This document shows positions 1 to 7,272 of a DNA stretch of 16,390 nucleotides, one piece after another. The stretch spans positions 1 to 16,390 of the forward strand of contig JANWVB010000020.1 of the NCBI GenBank assembly GCA_025057695.1, given 5' to 3'. The stretch comes from Patescibacteria group bacterium (GTDB lineage: Bacteria; Patescibacteriota; Microgenomatia; UBA8517). The notes beneath the pieces were generated by a model. That model was given only the letters and a program-made list of their open reading frames with translations, was not told the DNA's origin and made no database searches. Position 1 is the stretch's first letter; every line of letters begins with the position of its first letter. The position numbers and the translations under genes were made by a program.

Positions 1-1
1 C

Positions 2-1102
2 TTCTATGAATCAATGGACAAGTTAAATATTATTCGCCCGGACGTTATTTGCAGAGCCACAGAGCATATTGCTGAACAAATACAATTAATACAGAAATTG
101 ATAAATAAGGGATTTGCGTATGATACTCCTGAAGCTGTTTATTTTGAGGCTGATAAATTTGATAGATATGGGGAGTTATTTGGACAAAAGCTTGCCGATA
201 AAAAAACGGCAAGGAGTGATGTTGTCAAAGGCAAGTACCAGAGGAGTCCTTATGACTTTGTTTTATGGGTAAAAAGAATTGGTATACATAAAGATCATAT
301 TATGCATTGGGATTCTCCTTGGGGAGATGGGTTTCCAGGTTGGCATATTGAATGTTCTGCAATGAGTATGAAATACTTAGGAGAGCAATTTGATATTCAT
401 ACAGGAGGTGAAGATCATTTGTCTGTACATCATCCCAATGAAATTGCTCAATCAGAAGCGGCTACAGGCAAAAGTCCATTTGTCAAATATTGGGTACATC
501 ATGCTTTTTTGATGGTTGATGGCCAAAAAATGAGTAAAAGTCTGGGTAATCTTTTTACAATTGACGATGTTGTTAATAAAGGGTTTGAGCCTCTAGCATT
601 ACGATATTTGTATTTAACAGCTCATTACAGAGATCCTCTAAATTTCACTTGGGAATCTTTGTCTTCAGCTCAAAACGCTCTTTCAAATTTAAGATCTCAG
701 GTCTTTGCCGCTTCTAGTCAGAATCAAAGAACTGTTTTATCTTTCGAGAAAGATGCAAAAAGGGAAGATTTTGCAAGAAGATTTAGGGATGCGATAAATG
801 ATGATTTGGCTATCCCTAAGGCATTAGCAGTTTTGTGGGCTGTTCTTAAAAGCAATATACCCTCAGAAGACAAATATGATTTAACTTGCGAATTTGATCA
901 AGTGTTGGGATTAGGGTTGTCTGAGATCAGAGCAGGAATTAGAGAAGAAATACCAGATGAAATTTTAGAGTTACTTGAACAGCGAGATAAATTGAGAAAG
1001 TCAGGGAATTTCTCAGAGGCTGATAAGATTAGACAAGAGATAGAAAGAAAGGGATATATTGTCAACGATGCAAAAGAAGGTTCTTTGGTTAGAAAAAAAT
1101 AG
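2..1102 (+). CDS. cysS: Cysteinyl-tRNA synthetase, N-terminus missing
   Basis: Class I aminoacyl-tRNA synthetase that charges tRNA-Cys in the cytoplasm. The frame is open from base 2, before the first internal ATG at 14, so the gene enters from the left. About 100 N-terminal residues, including the HIGH motif and the first zinc cysteine, lie outside. Counting from the ATG at 14, I see GWHIECSAMS (109-118, carrying a zinc Cys), DIHTGGEDH (127-135), VHHPNEIAQSE (138-148, zinc His and Glu region), and KMSKSLGN (172-179, ATP-binding loop). The C-terminus ends in a GYIVND...EGSLVRKK stretch, as expected for the end of the short C-terminal domain, so the 3' end is intact. HTGGEDHLSVHH replaces the commoner HGGGRDLIFPHH form, a variant I associate with CPR and some other lineages. 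Identity is secure. Confidence 0.96.
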   Translation, partial: FYESMDKLNIIRPDVICRATEHIAEQIQLIQKLINKGFAYDTPEAVYFEADKFDRYGELFGQKLADKKTARSDVVKGKYQRSPYDFVLWVKRIGIHKDHIMHWDSPWGDGFPGWHIECSAMSMKYLGEQFDIHTGGEDHLSVHHPNEIAQSEAATGKSPFVKYWVHHAFLMVDGQKMSKSLGNLFTIDDVVNKGFEPLALRYLYLTAHYRDPLNFTWESLSSAQNALSNLRSQVFAASSQNQRTVLSFEKDAKREDFARRFRDAINDDLAIPKALAVLWAVLKSNIPSEDKYDLTCEFDQVLGLGLSEIRAGIREEIPDEILELLEQRDKLRKSGNFSEADKIRQEIERKGYIVNDAKEGSLVRKK

Positions 1103-1114
1103 CAACTTGAATAG

Positions 1115-1142
1115 AAAATTTTTGCCACTAAAAAAATTTTTT
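1115..1142 (+). terminator. Weak A/T-only hairpin with T-run after cysS
   Basis: Two 9-nt arms, 1115-1123 (aaaattttt) and 1132-1140 (aaaaatttt), are perfect inverted repeats around an 8-nt loop (gccactaa). The run of six T at 1137-1142 lies partly in the second arm. Position, 12 bp after the cysS stop, fits an intrinsic terminator. The stem contains only A-T pairs and would be weak, so this may simply reflect base composition. Confidence 0.27.
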
Positions 1143-1152
1143 GTGAAGATGT

Positions 1153-1158
1153 TAAATT
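1153..1158 (+). promoter_or_regulatory. Possible -10 box (TAAATT) for a leaderless start at 1165
   Basis: TAAATT matches four of six positions of TATAAT and ends exactly 6 nt before the ATG at 1165, the spacing that would put the first transcribed base on the start codon. No Shine-Dalgarno is visible and no good -35 lies 16-18 bp upstream. Support comes mainly from the same spacing at other genes in this window. Confidence 0.3.
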
Positions 1159-1164
1159 AATTTA

Positions 1165-2049
1165 ATGATTAAACTAACGCTTGTGCCTATTTTTATTCTG
1201 CTTTTGACCGGTTCTGTTTTGTTTGGTGTTGTTAGTGCTCAAGATGAAACTTCGCCTACAGATACCAGTCCAACAGAAACGGTTTTGACTATTAACGATG
1301 CTTTATATAAACAGGCTTTAACAGCATACAACTTATCATTGGAAAAATACAAAAAAGCTCATGAAGAATATCTGCTTAGAAGAAGTCAGTATATCAAGTT
1401 TAAAACCCTAATTGCTCAACAAGAAGCATCTAAAGCTACTTTAGAGATGTTAATTGCAAGAAACGATGTTGTTATTAGCTATTTAAATGTTTTGAGGGAG
1501 AGATTGTTTATAGCGGAGGGTGTTTCTTATGAAACAAAAAATAGATTGGATATTGCTATCAACTTGGAAAAAGATTGGTATATGAAACATACTGAGGTTC
1601 TACCAAGCGCTGAAACTCTTGAAAATTTGGTGAGTGATTCTAATGAAGCAAGTGCGCGATATAGACAGACCAAAGTCTTGGCTTATGAGATTTTTTATTA
1701 TATCTCAGATGGAAAGATAGAAGATTTTAGAATTCGTCTCAATAATATTATGGGTGAATTGAAAGTTGTTAAAGATACGATAAAATCTGAAGAAAGACCT
1801 GAGTATCAATTGGATTCCCGAAAAATTAAAAATATAGAACGAGCTCTGCTTGAAAGTGAAAATAGAATGGCAAGGGCAAGCGAGTTGCAATTAAAAGCGA
1901 GAGAAGAGGTTTATAGATTAACTAAATCTCAAGATGGGTTAAGTGTATATAACTCAATGTTAATTTCTTTAACAGGATCTCAACAATTTTTCAGAGAAGT
2001 AAGTTCGTTTTTAAAAGAAGTGATTAGAGAAATAAAAAGTAGCAATTAG
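1165..2049 (+). CDS. Secreted coiled-coil protein of unknown function
   Basis: I do not recognise a family. Residues 1-25 form a typical signal peptide: a basic start (MIK), a long hydrophobic core, and a VVSA-QD junction suitable for signal peptidase I. A short Ser/Thr/Pro/acidic linker follows (about 27-40), then roughly 230 residues that are almost entirely helical, charged and heptad-like (many Glu, Lys, Leu, Ala; few Gly or Pro), pointing to extended coiled coil. No further membrane span, no cysteine pair and no enzyme motif are evident. It lies 62 bp after cysS and 31 bp before a single-span membrane protein on the same strand, so the two may act together at the cell envelope. The ATG is chosen because the signal peptide begins there; there is no ribosome binding site. 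Confidence 0.8.
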   Translation: MIKLTLVPIFILLLTGSVLFGVVSAQDETSPTDTSPTETVLTINDALYKQALTAYNLSLEKYKKAHEEYLLRRSQYIKFKTLIAQQEASKATLEMLIARNDVVISYLNVLRERLFIAEGVSYETKNRLDIAINLEKDWYMKHTEVLPSAETLENLVSDSNEASARYRQTKVLAYEIFYYISDGKIEDFRIRLNNIMGELKVVKDTIKSEERPEYQLDSRKIKNIERALLESENRMARASELQLKAREEVYRLTKSQDGLSVYNSMLISLTGSQQFFREVSSFLKEVIREIKSSN

Positions 2050-2074
2050 CAGGTTCGTGGCAATCTAATATAAA
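2046..2074 (+). promoter_or_regulatory. Promoter for the gene at 2081, predicted leaderless
   Basis: A -35-like TTAGCA (2046-2051, four of six matches) and a -10 TATAAA (2069-2074, five of six) are separated by 17 bp. The -10 ends exactly 6 nt before the ATG at 2081, so the start codon would be the first transcribed base. The -35 overlaps the stop of the previous gene (2047-2049). Confidence 0.5.
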
Positions 2075-2080
2075 ACGGAT

Positions 2081-2671
2081 ATGGGAAAAATATCACAATT
2101 TTTTTCAGACTGGCTTAATATGTTGATGGGTAAGCCCAGATCTTCTTTAAAGACACTTCAAGATGTCAAAAGTGAAAACGCTAACCCTGACGATGCAAAT
2201 AATCCAATAAATTCCGACATAGCAAAAGTAAAAGAAGTATCAAAAAAGATCATTTCATCCGTCGAAGGGAAAATAAAGCCTGCATTGAATGTAAACTCAA
2301 AGAATGGCTTTGATTTTGTTAAGTTTGCATCTGAATTAACTGCAAAAGTTATAAATATTCTTAAAATTGCCTTAGTGAAGAAAATTGTGATTGGGTTATT
2401 GGTTTTATTTGTTTTTGTTTTTGGTGTTGGTTTGATTTCAAAATTTTTCTTACGATCTTCCGATAAACCAAATGGCATTACGTTTTTTGAGAAGACTCCA
2501 ACTCCCATACAAACTGATTTCAGGCCAAGCCAACCTTCAATTTATGCAAGTGATAAAACTGTTCTGGCGTTGGAGGAAAAACTGGGTATTTTTGTCAGAG
2601 AAGTTGACTCCACTAATCTTAGAGAAAACTTGCTTATGCCGCCTGAATTGGATTTCTCAATTAATTTTTGA
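2081..2671 (+). CDS. Single-span membrane protein of unknown function
   Basis: The protein has 196 residues in three parts. A mostly hydrophilic cytoplasmic N-terminal part (1-95) has a short amphipathic start (about 5-16) and an Asn/Asp/Pro-rich stretch near 32-45. One membrane span lies at about 102-120, preceded by Lys-Lys, which favours N-in topology. A roughly 70-residue outer part follows with a Pro-rich linker (139-153), a short helix (157-173) and the tail PPELDFSINF. I recall similar 'L-P-P-x-L-D-F-x-x-x-F' tails in uncharacterised CPR membrane proteins, but this is memory, not a search. It converges with the minus-strand gene ending at 2687, 15 bp away. Function unknown. Confidence 0.75.
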   Translation: MGKISQFFSDWLNMLMGKPRSSLKTLQDVKSENANPDDANNPINSDIAKVKEVSKKIISSVEGKIKPALNVNSKNGFDFVKFASELTAKVINILKIALVKKIVIGLLVLFVFVFGVGLISKFFLRSSDKPNGITFFEKTPTPIQTDFRPSQPSIYASDKTVLALEEKLGIFVREVDSTNLRENLLMPPELDFSINF

Positions 2672-2686
2672 TAATTCTTCTAAAGA

Positions 2687-3034
2687 TCAACTTGTCGGCA
2701 GATTTATTTTTTTGATACTAAATGAGCCTTTATCTTGATTATTTTGTGCAACTAATCCTATGTGATCTATCATAGGGAATATCTTTCTTATCTCGTTTTG
2801 GAATTTCTCTGCGAGTCCGCCCGAATATCTGGCGAATGTTCCCCTTTCTGTGTTTGCGCATAGTTTGTTCTCGTATTCTCGTATAATGTCTCTAACAATT
2901 TCACCTTTTTTATTAAACTCAGTTTGTAGCCCATCAGGATCAAGAGCGTATTTGTCATGAATTGCTTTAAATTCTTCAAAAATTTCTTTATTTTCGTTGA
3001 TCATCTTTATTACGTAATCTTTGTACTTTGGCAT
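2687..3034 (-). CDS. Conserved-looking small protein, unknown function
   Basis: A 115-residue soluble, largely helical protein with no signal peptide or membrane span. The N-terminus (MPKYKDYVIKMINENKEIF) and the C-terminal 'FSIKKINLP' segment resemble an uncharacterised small family I associate with Microgenomates-type CPR genomes; I cannot name a domain. One cysteine (Cys59) is not part of a recognisable site. It lies 24 bp downstream of the GT4 glycosyltransferase on the same strand and may be the last gene of that transcript. A TAAAAT at 3053-3058 (minus strand) could give it a promoter of its own with an 18-nt gap to the ATG. No function is proposed. Confidence 0.72.
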   Translation of the reverse strand: MPKYKDYVIKMINENKEIFEEFKAIHDKYALDPDGLQTEFNKKGEIVRDIIREYENKLCANTERGTFARYSGGLAEKFQNEIRKIFPMIDHIGLVAQNNQDKGSFSIKKINLPTS

Positions 3035-3058
3035 AAATATATAATTACTAGAATTTTA

Positions 3059-4186
3059 TCATCTAGTATCTAGTTTAGAATAGATATTTTGGTAAACATT
3101 TAAAGTTTCTTTGGCTGTCTTTGCCCAGTTAAAATATTGGGAATGATTAGTGCCTTTTTTTATAATTCTTTCTCTTTGTATTGGTGATAGTTTTGTAGCT
3201 TTAATCATTGTGTTTGCTATATCTTGCGCGTTGTGAGGATCAAAATATAAAGCATTGTTTTGGTATATCTCCTTGAATATCCGGATATTGGAAGCGCACA
3301 AGATAGTACCTGCATTTAAAGCTTCCAGTCCTGGCAAACCAAATCCCTCATCGAGGGATGGAAAAACAAAAGCAATTGAATTTTTGTACAAAAAATAAAG
3401 CTCGGAATCGTTTATCTGGCTTTTGATTAGAATATTTTTTTCTAGTTTTAATTTGTTAATTTGGTTTTTCAAATAATCTAAGAATTTATTTTTCTTTGTG
3501 ACAATGACCAATTTGAGACTTTTCTGGAAACTGTGATTAATAATTTTTAAAGCTTCTAGAAGTTTGTCTAAATTTTTATGTGGAAATGCGTTGCCCACAT
3601 AAAGGAAGTAATTTTTCAAGGTTTTGTGATTTGAATGTTTGAGAGTTTTACTGTTACATTTTTCTATCCCTTCGTAGATGGGAAAGATTTTGCTTGGTTT
3701 GATGTTAAACTTTTTGATTATTGTGTCTTTCACATGTTTTGATGGAGTAATAATATAAGATGCTTGTTTAATAGCATGTCTTACAACAAAGGCAAAAAAA
3801 GCTTTTTTTGCCACATATTTATGTATAGGCAGAAGTTCTTTTTCTTTGTTCTGTTTTAGAATGATGAGATCGTGAATAGTTGCGATAAAAGGTTGGTTGT
3901 AAATAATTGGCACATTTATGTGTAAAAAATGAACAAAATCTGGTTTTAGAGATTGAATTAGAAATGGCAGTTTTAATTGTTCATCGATTGAGTAATGGTT
4001 ATACGGCGCAAATATTTTTTCAGCGTTTTGGGGTAATTTTAATTGATTAAAGTATGGCTCTTTAAGCAATATTAAATATTTGTTTTTGTTGTCCACTTTA
4101 AGTATATTTGTGATTAAGTTTTGAGTATAACGGCCTATGCCTGTGTGTTCTACACCGTACATCCTGGCATCTATTAAAATCTTCAT
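3059..4186 (-). CDS. GT4-family glycosyltransferase (GT-B fold)
   Basis: Retaining glycosyltransferase that transfers a sugar from a nucleotide-sugar donor, probably at the cytoplasmic face of the membrane during glycan or glycolipid assembly. Its 375 residues match the family. The N-terminal acceptor domain starts MKILIDARMY with the glycine-rich GVEHTGIGRYTQNL loop (11-24), and includes TIHDL (103-107) and ITPS (146-149). The C-terminal donor domain has FLYVGNAFPHKNLDKLLEAL (194-213) and the EX7E signature, Glu280 to Glu288, in DEGFGLPGLEAL. The overall pattern resembles mannosyl- and rhamnosyl-transferases of the WbaZ/MtfB type, but donor and acceptor cannot be read from sequence. It sits 66 bp downstream of pyruvate kinase on the same strand and 24 bp upstream of the small 115-residue gene. 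Confidence 0.92.
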   Translation of the reverse strand: MKILIDARMYGVEHTGIGRYTQNLITNILKVDNKNKYLILLKEPYFNQLKLPQNAEKIFAPYNHYSIDEQLKLPFLIQSLKPDFVHFLHINVPIIYNQPFIATIHDLIILKQNKEKELLPIHKYVAKKAFFAFVVRHAIKQASYIITPSKHVKDTIIKKFNIKPSKIFPIYEGIEKCNSKTLKHSNHKTLKNYFLYVGNAFPHKNLDKLLEALKIINHSFQKSLKLVIVTKKNKFLDYLKNQINKLKLEKNILIKSQINDSELYFLYKNSIAFVFPSLDEGFGLPGLEALNAGTILCASNIRIFKEIYQNNALYFDPHNAQDIANTMIKATKLSPIQRERIIKKGTNHSQYFNWAKTAKETLNVYQNIYSKLDTR

Positions 4187-4252
4187 ATGTTTATATTGAG
4201 AAAATGTTTTAAGAGCTTGGTTTTTTAGTTTACTTTAGATATTAAGTGTCTT

Positions 4253-5698
4253 TTAAATTGTAAAAACTGAAATAGTATTTGTGCTACCCGGTTGGTGTGG
4301 TTTTTGTCCTGATACAAATACGATTTTGTCTCCTTTCTGAACATAGCCGAGCTTTGCTATTTGCGATTTTGCAAATTCAAGGATTTCAGAGTCAGTTTTA
4401 TAATCTGGAGACTGAAATGCCTTAACCCCCCATAATAGAGTTAGTTGATTTAATGTTTTTGCGTTATCAGTAATGCCAATAATTGGAGCTGTTGGACGGT
4501 AAGAAGCAACTCTTGCGGCAGTTTTTCCTGACGAAGTGACTACAATTATTAAAGATGCTTTTAGTTGGTGAGTAAGTATACAAGCTGCAGCTGCAACACC
4601 TGTAGTTTGGTCTGTGCTTTCTTCCAAAGCGTCAAGAGCATAATTAGAAGATGATTCGTGGTAGTGCTTTTCGACTCTTTTGATAATTCTTTTTTGCATT
4701 GCCACTGCTTCAACAGGATAGTTACCAGTTGCTGTTTCTGCCGAAAGCATTATTGCATCTACTCTGTCAAGCACGGCAGTAGCTACATCATTTACTTCTG
4801 CTCTTGTTGGTTCGGGATTGTTGACCATAGATTCTAGCATTTGTGTCGCAATAATAACTGGGGTGTGATGCTTGCGAGCCAATTTTATGACTTGTCTTTG
4901 AACAATTGGCACATTTTCCGGATCAATTTCTATAGCCAGATCTCCTCGGGCAACCATGACAGCATCGCTTTCTTTAATTAAAGATTCAAGATTTTTTACA
5001 GCTTCTTTTGTTTCTAGTTTAACTATTATTTTTGGTGGGTTTGACATCTTTCTTAGAATTTTTCTCAAAGCGTAAATATCATCTACACTTTGGACAAACG
5101 ACAGTGCGACATAATCTGCATCTAATTTTTCTGTAATTTTAAGATCTTCAATGTCTTTTTGAGTTAACGACATTGTTGGCAATTTTGTGTCCGGAATGTT
5201 TATGCCTTTTTTTGACGATATTGGATTTGCGACTTTAACTTCGCAAACAGCTTCTTTTTTTTGTTTGTCAACAGAGATCACAGACAAACGAGTCAAACCA
5301 TCGTTTATGAGTATGTGATTATTTTTTTCCAGATAAGGGAAAATATCAACCTGAATTGGTATTCTATTGTCAATTTGCAGATTGGCATGGCAGAAAGTGA
5401 CAAGCTGTCCTTTTTTTAGATTGATATTTTCTTCTGAAAGAATTCCAAGTCTGATTTTGGGTCCTTGTAAATCTTGTAATATCGCAACTGGCTTGCCTAA
5501 TTTTTTCGATGCCTCTCTGATTTTTTGCGCGTTTGCCAAATGAGTCTCATGTGTGCCATGAGAAAAATTAAGTCTAGCCACATTTAGTCCATTTTTGATT
5601 AGTTTTTCAATTATTTTTGAAGAGTCGGAAGCTGGTCCGATGGTTGCGACTATTTTGGTACGTTTTAAACTATGCGCCGGGTATAAAATATTTTTCAT
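4253..5698 (-). CDS. pyk: Pyruvate kinase, predicted potassium-independent type
   Basis: Final step of glycolysis: phosphoenolpyruvate plus ADP to pyruvate plus ATP, in the cytoplasm. Full length at 481 residues. Visible are KIVATIGPAS (15-24), ARLNFSHG (41-48; Arg42, Asn44, Ser46 at the active site), the lid region (about 86-160), VKLET (227-231; catalytic Lys228, metal ligand Glu230), ARGDLAIEI (250-258; metal ligand Asp253), ATQMLESM (284-291; Thr286), and the C-terminal domain ending GSTNTISVF. The stretch DLQGPKIRLG (76-85) has Leu, Gln, Lys and Leu at positions equivalent to rabbit muscle 113, 114, 117 and 120. That is the published signature of potassium-independent enzymes. There is no C-terminal PEP-utiliser extension. 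The gene is divergent from the ZIP gene across 43 bp. Confidence 0.97.
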   Translation of the reverse strand: MKNILYPAHSLKRTKIVATIGPASDSSKIIEKLIKNGLNVARLNFSHGTHETHLANAQKIREASKKLGKPVAILQDLQGPKIRLGILSEENINLKKGQLVTFCHANLQIDNRIPIQVDIFPYLEKNNHILINDGLTRLSVISVDKQKKEAVCEVKVANPISSKKGINIPDTKLPTMSLTQKDIEDLKITEKLDADYVALSFVQSVDDIYALRKILRKMSNPPKIIVKLETKEAVKNLESLIKESDAVMVARGDLAIEIDPENVPIVQRQVIKLARKHHTPVIIATQMLESMVNNPEPTRAEVNDVATAVLDRVDAIMLSAETATGNYPVEAVAMQKRIIKRVEKHYHESSSNYALDALEESTDQTTGVAAAACILTHQLKASLIIVVTSSGKTAARVASYRPTAPIIGITDNAKTLNQLTLLWGVKAFQSPDYKTDSEILEFAKSQIAKLGYVQKGDKIVFVSGQKPHQPGSTNTISVFTI

Positions 5699-5702
5699 CG
5701 CA

Positions 5703-5737
5703 TTATTTTAATATAAACTAAAGTGATATTAAAATAA
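5703..5737. promoter_or_regulatory. Palindromic divergent promoter for pyk and the ZIP gene
   Basis: A perfect 12-bp inverted repeat, ttattttaatat (5703-5714) and atattaaaataa (5726-5737), surrounds an 11-bp centre. The right arm holds TAAAAT (5730-5735), ending 6 nt before the ZIP ATG at 5742. The left arm holds the minus-strand TAAAAT (5710-5705), ending 6 nt before the pyk ATG at 5698. Seventeen bp upstream of each -10 lies TTTAAT, inside the opposite arm (5707-5712 and, on the minus strand, 5733-5728). Both transcripts would start at their start codons, and the two promoters occupy the same DNA. The palindrome could also be an operator. Confidence 0.6.
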
Positions 5738-5741
5738 GAAG

Positions 5742-6524
5742 ATGGGTGAAATTTTGTACTTATTTTTAATTAGTTTGCTTGCAAGTGTATTAGGACTTGT
5801 AGGTGGCTTGGTATTTTTGTACAAAAAAACTTGGGAGAATTTTTTATCTAGGTTTGCAACTTCTTTTGCCGCGGGTGTTTTGATGTTTGTTTCACTGCAA
5901 AATTTGGTTCCAAAATCATTACACTATCTTGGAAATGTTGCTTATTTTTATGTTTTATTTTTTTTGGTTTTGATCTTTTTTACAAAGGTTTTGTTAAATA
6001 AAATTCATGAAAAATCGCACACTGCTAGGATAAAAGGACAAATTTTCTTTTTAGTATTTGGGGATAGCATTCATAATTTTCTTGATGGTGTTGCAATAGG
6101 AACAAGCTTTGTTATTAATCCAGTTTTGGGGTTTTTTGCCGCGCTTTCGGCTTTTGCACATGAGGTTCCTCATGAAATTGCCGATTTTGGGGTGATGTTA
6201 AAAGCTGGTATGAGAAAGCAAAACATTATTATTGTAAATTTATTGTCTTCTGCAACTGCTATCATTGGAGCTTTTCTAGCCTATTATTTATCAGGAATTG
6301 ATCCTTTTGCAGTTGGAATTTTTATGTCTATCTCTGCTGGCGTTTTTTTGTATTTGGCGATTTTTGAATTCATGCCAAATTTTTTCCAGATTAGGAAACA
6401 TGGAGTTAAAATTTTGTTACCTTTTTTGGTTGGGGTAGTTCTGATGTTTGCAATTAACCAAACTTTACCTCATGAACATGATGAAGTTTATGAGGGGGAC
6501 GCGCTTGAGCAACACCAAAACTAA
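5742..6524 (+). CDS. ZIP-family divalent metal transporter
   Basis: Inner-membrane importer of divalent metal, most often zinc but also iron or manganese in this family. The 260 residues hold about eight membrane spans. Span 4 carries GDSIHNFLDGVAIG (107-120) with His111, Asn112 and Asp115; span 5 carries HEVPHEIADFG (140-150) with His140, Glu141, His144 and Glu145. These are the paired motifs of the binuclear metal site. The loop between spans 3 and 4 is short and not His-rich. The C-terminal tail has HEHDE (244-248), a possible metal-sensing or capture patch. There is no ribosome binding site; a -10 box ends 6 nt before the ATG. The stop overlaps the stop of the converging FKBP gene (ctaa, 6521-6524). 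Metal specificity is not decidable. Confidence 0.93.
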   Translation: MGEILYLFLISLLASVLGLVGGLVFLYKKTWENFLSRFATSFAAGVLMFVSLQNLVPKSLHYLGNVAYFYVLFFLVLIFFTKVLLNKIHEKSHTARIKGQIFFLVFGDSIHNFLDGVAIGTSFVINPVLGFFAALSAFAHEVPHEIADFGVMLKAGMRKQNIIIVNLLSSATAIIGAFLAYYLSGIDPFAVGIFMSISAGVFLYLAIFEFMPNFFQIRKHGVKILLPFLVGVVLMFAINQTLPHEHDEVYEGDALEQHQN

Positions 6525-7015
6525 TCTTTTACTTCTAACAATTCAACTTCGAAAATAAGAGTAGAGTTGGGCGGTATAGTTCCCAAGTCTTTACTGCCAT
6601 AAGCTAGCGATGGTGGAATTGTAAGTTTTCTTTTTCCTCCCACTTTCATTCCAACAATGCCTTGATCCCAACCTTTGATGACTTCGCCAGCACCTAAGGT
6701 GAAAGTAAAAGGTCTTCCGCGATCGTAGGAATTATCAAATTGAACGCCGTTGGTTAGTGTTCCTTTGTAATTTACGCTGACCTTTTTGCCGTTTTGGGCT
6801 TCCTTCCCAGTGCCAATCACAAGGTCTTCTATCTCAAGCTCGTTTTCTTCTTCTGTTTTTGTTTCAACTGCCGATTTTTCTTCGGATTGTAGTTTATTAT
6901 TGACATTGTTTGTTGTTTGTAGATTTTGGTTCAATAAAAAGATTATAAGAAAGGCAGAAATAGCAATAACTCCCAAAGTCGCCAGATTATTTGTTTTATT
7001 ATTTTTGTTGTCCAT
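6521..7015 (-). CDS. Membrane-anchored FKBP-type prolyl isomerase
   Basis: Peptidyl-prolyl cis-trans isomerase that speeds folding, here probably outside the membrane. From the ATG at 7015 it has 164 residues: a short polar start, one span at about 11-28 (LATLGVIAISAFLIIFLL), a polar acidic linker (30-60), and an FKBP domain (about 60-164). Active-site residues appear at Tyr83, Phe93, Asp94, Ile113, Trp116, Tyr139 and Phe155. With the charged N-terminus inside, the catalytic domain faces out, like other periplasmic or extracytoplasmic FKBPs. The frame extends to a TTG at 7063, but that would put 16 extra residues before a normal signal anchor. The ATG also has a weak GGA 9 nt upstream, so I prefer it. 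The anchor could instead be a cleaved signal peptide, though no clear cleavage site is seen. Confidence 0.93.
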   Translation of the reverse strand: MDNKNNKTNNLATLGVIAISAFLIIFLLNQNLQTTNNVNNKLQSEEKSAVETKTEEENELEIEDLVIGTGKEAQNGKKVSVNYKGTLTNGVQFDNSYDRGRPFTFTLGAGEVIKGWDQGIVGMKVGGKRKLTIPPSLAYGSKDLGTIPPNSTLIFEVELLEVKD

Positions 7016-7034
7016 TTTTATTCCAAACAAAATG

Positions 7035-7063
7035 AGGATACAAAGTCTTATATTAAATTTCAA
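7035..7063 (-). promoter_or_regulatory. Possible promoter for the FKBP gene
   Basis: On the minus strand, TTGAAA (7063-7058, five of six matches to TTGACA) and TATCCT (7040-7035, four of six to TATAAT) are separated by exactly 17 bp. Transcription would start near 7028, leaving a leader of about 12 nt that contains the weak GGA of the ATG at 7015. The -10 is poor, so the call is tentative. Confidence 0.35.
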
Positions 7064-7082
7064 TATATTGACTTTGTTAACT

Positions 7083-7265
7083 TTATTCTGTCAATTCAAG
7101 AAGTTGTTTTACTATTGGTATGCAGTATAAGGCTGGTGTTAGATCAACTCCTGTGGTTTTTTTAAATAGAAAGCGCAGAGTCTTTCTTTGCATTTTCCCT
7201 TTAAATCGGTATAATTTCCACAACAAATTAAGAGCTGATATTTGTGCGGGGGACAAGGTTGACAT
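7083..7265 (-). CDS. Possible small basic protein, 60 residues
   Basis: An open frame of 60 codons fills most of the 307-bp space between the FKBP and RSH genes. The product is Leu-rich and basic, probably two or three helices, with no signal peptide, membrane span or motif I know. For it: a good promoter (TTGGCA, 18 bp, TAAAAT) ends 7 nt before its ATG, the same geometry seen at other genes here, and the gene is co-directional with FKBP 67 bp downstream. Against it: the short length, no recognised homologue and no ribosome binding site. The promoter could instead serve FKBP alone, in which case this is untranslated leader. Confidence 0.4.
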   Translation of the reverse strand: MSTLSPAQISALNLLWKLYRFKGKMQRKTLRFLFKKTTGVDLTPALYCIPIVKQLLELTE

Positions 7266-7272
7266 GAGCTTT

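Noticed and set aside
2158..2508. A 116-codon minus-strand frame opposite the membrane protein gene
   Set aside because: It mirrors the plus-strand gene, which has a sensible membrane topology, a promoter at the right distance and a better start.
2472..2738. An 88-codon plus-strand frame overlapping the end of the membrane protein gene
   Set aside because: It lies in another frame over the C-terminal third of a more plausible gene, its sequence (many Arg, Trp, Phe) looks like out-of-frame translation, and it runs into the convergent gene.
2669..3061. Recoding of TGA to Gly or Trp, as in some CPR lineages
   Set aside because: TGA ends the membrane protein at 2669 and the GT4 at 3061 (minus) at sensible places, and no conserved domain in the window is interrupted by TGA.
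7016..7063. TTG start extending the FKBP gene by 16 residues
   Set aside because: The extension precedes a complete signal anchor, overlaps a possible promoter, and the ATG at 7015 is the more usual codon.
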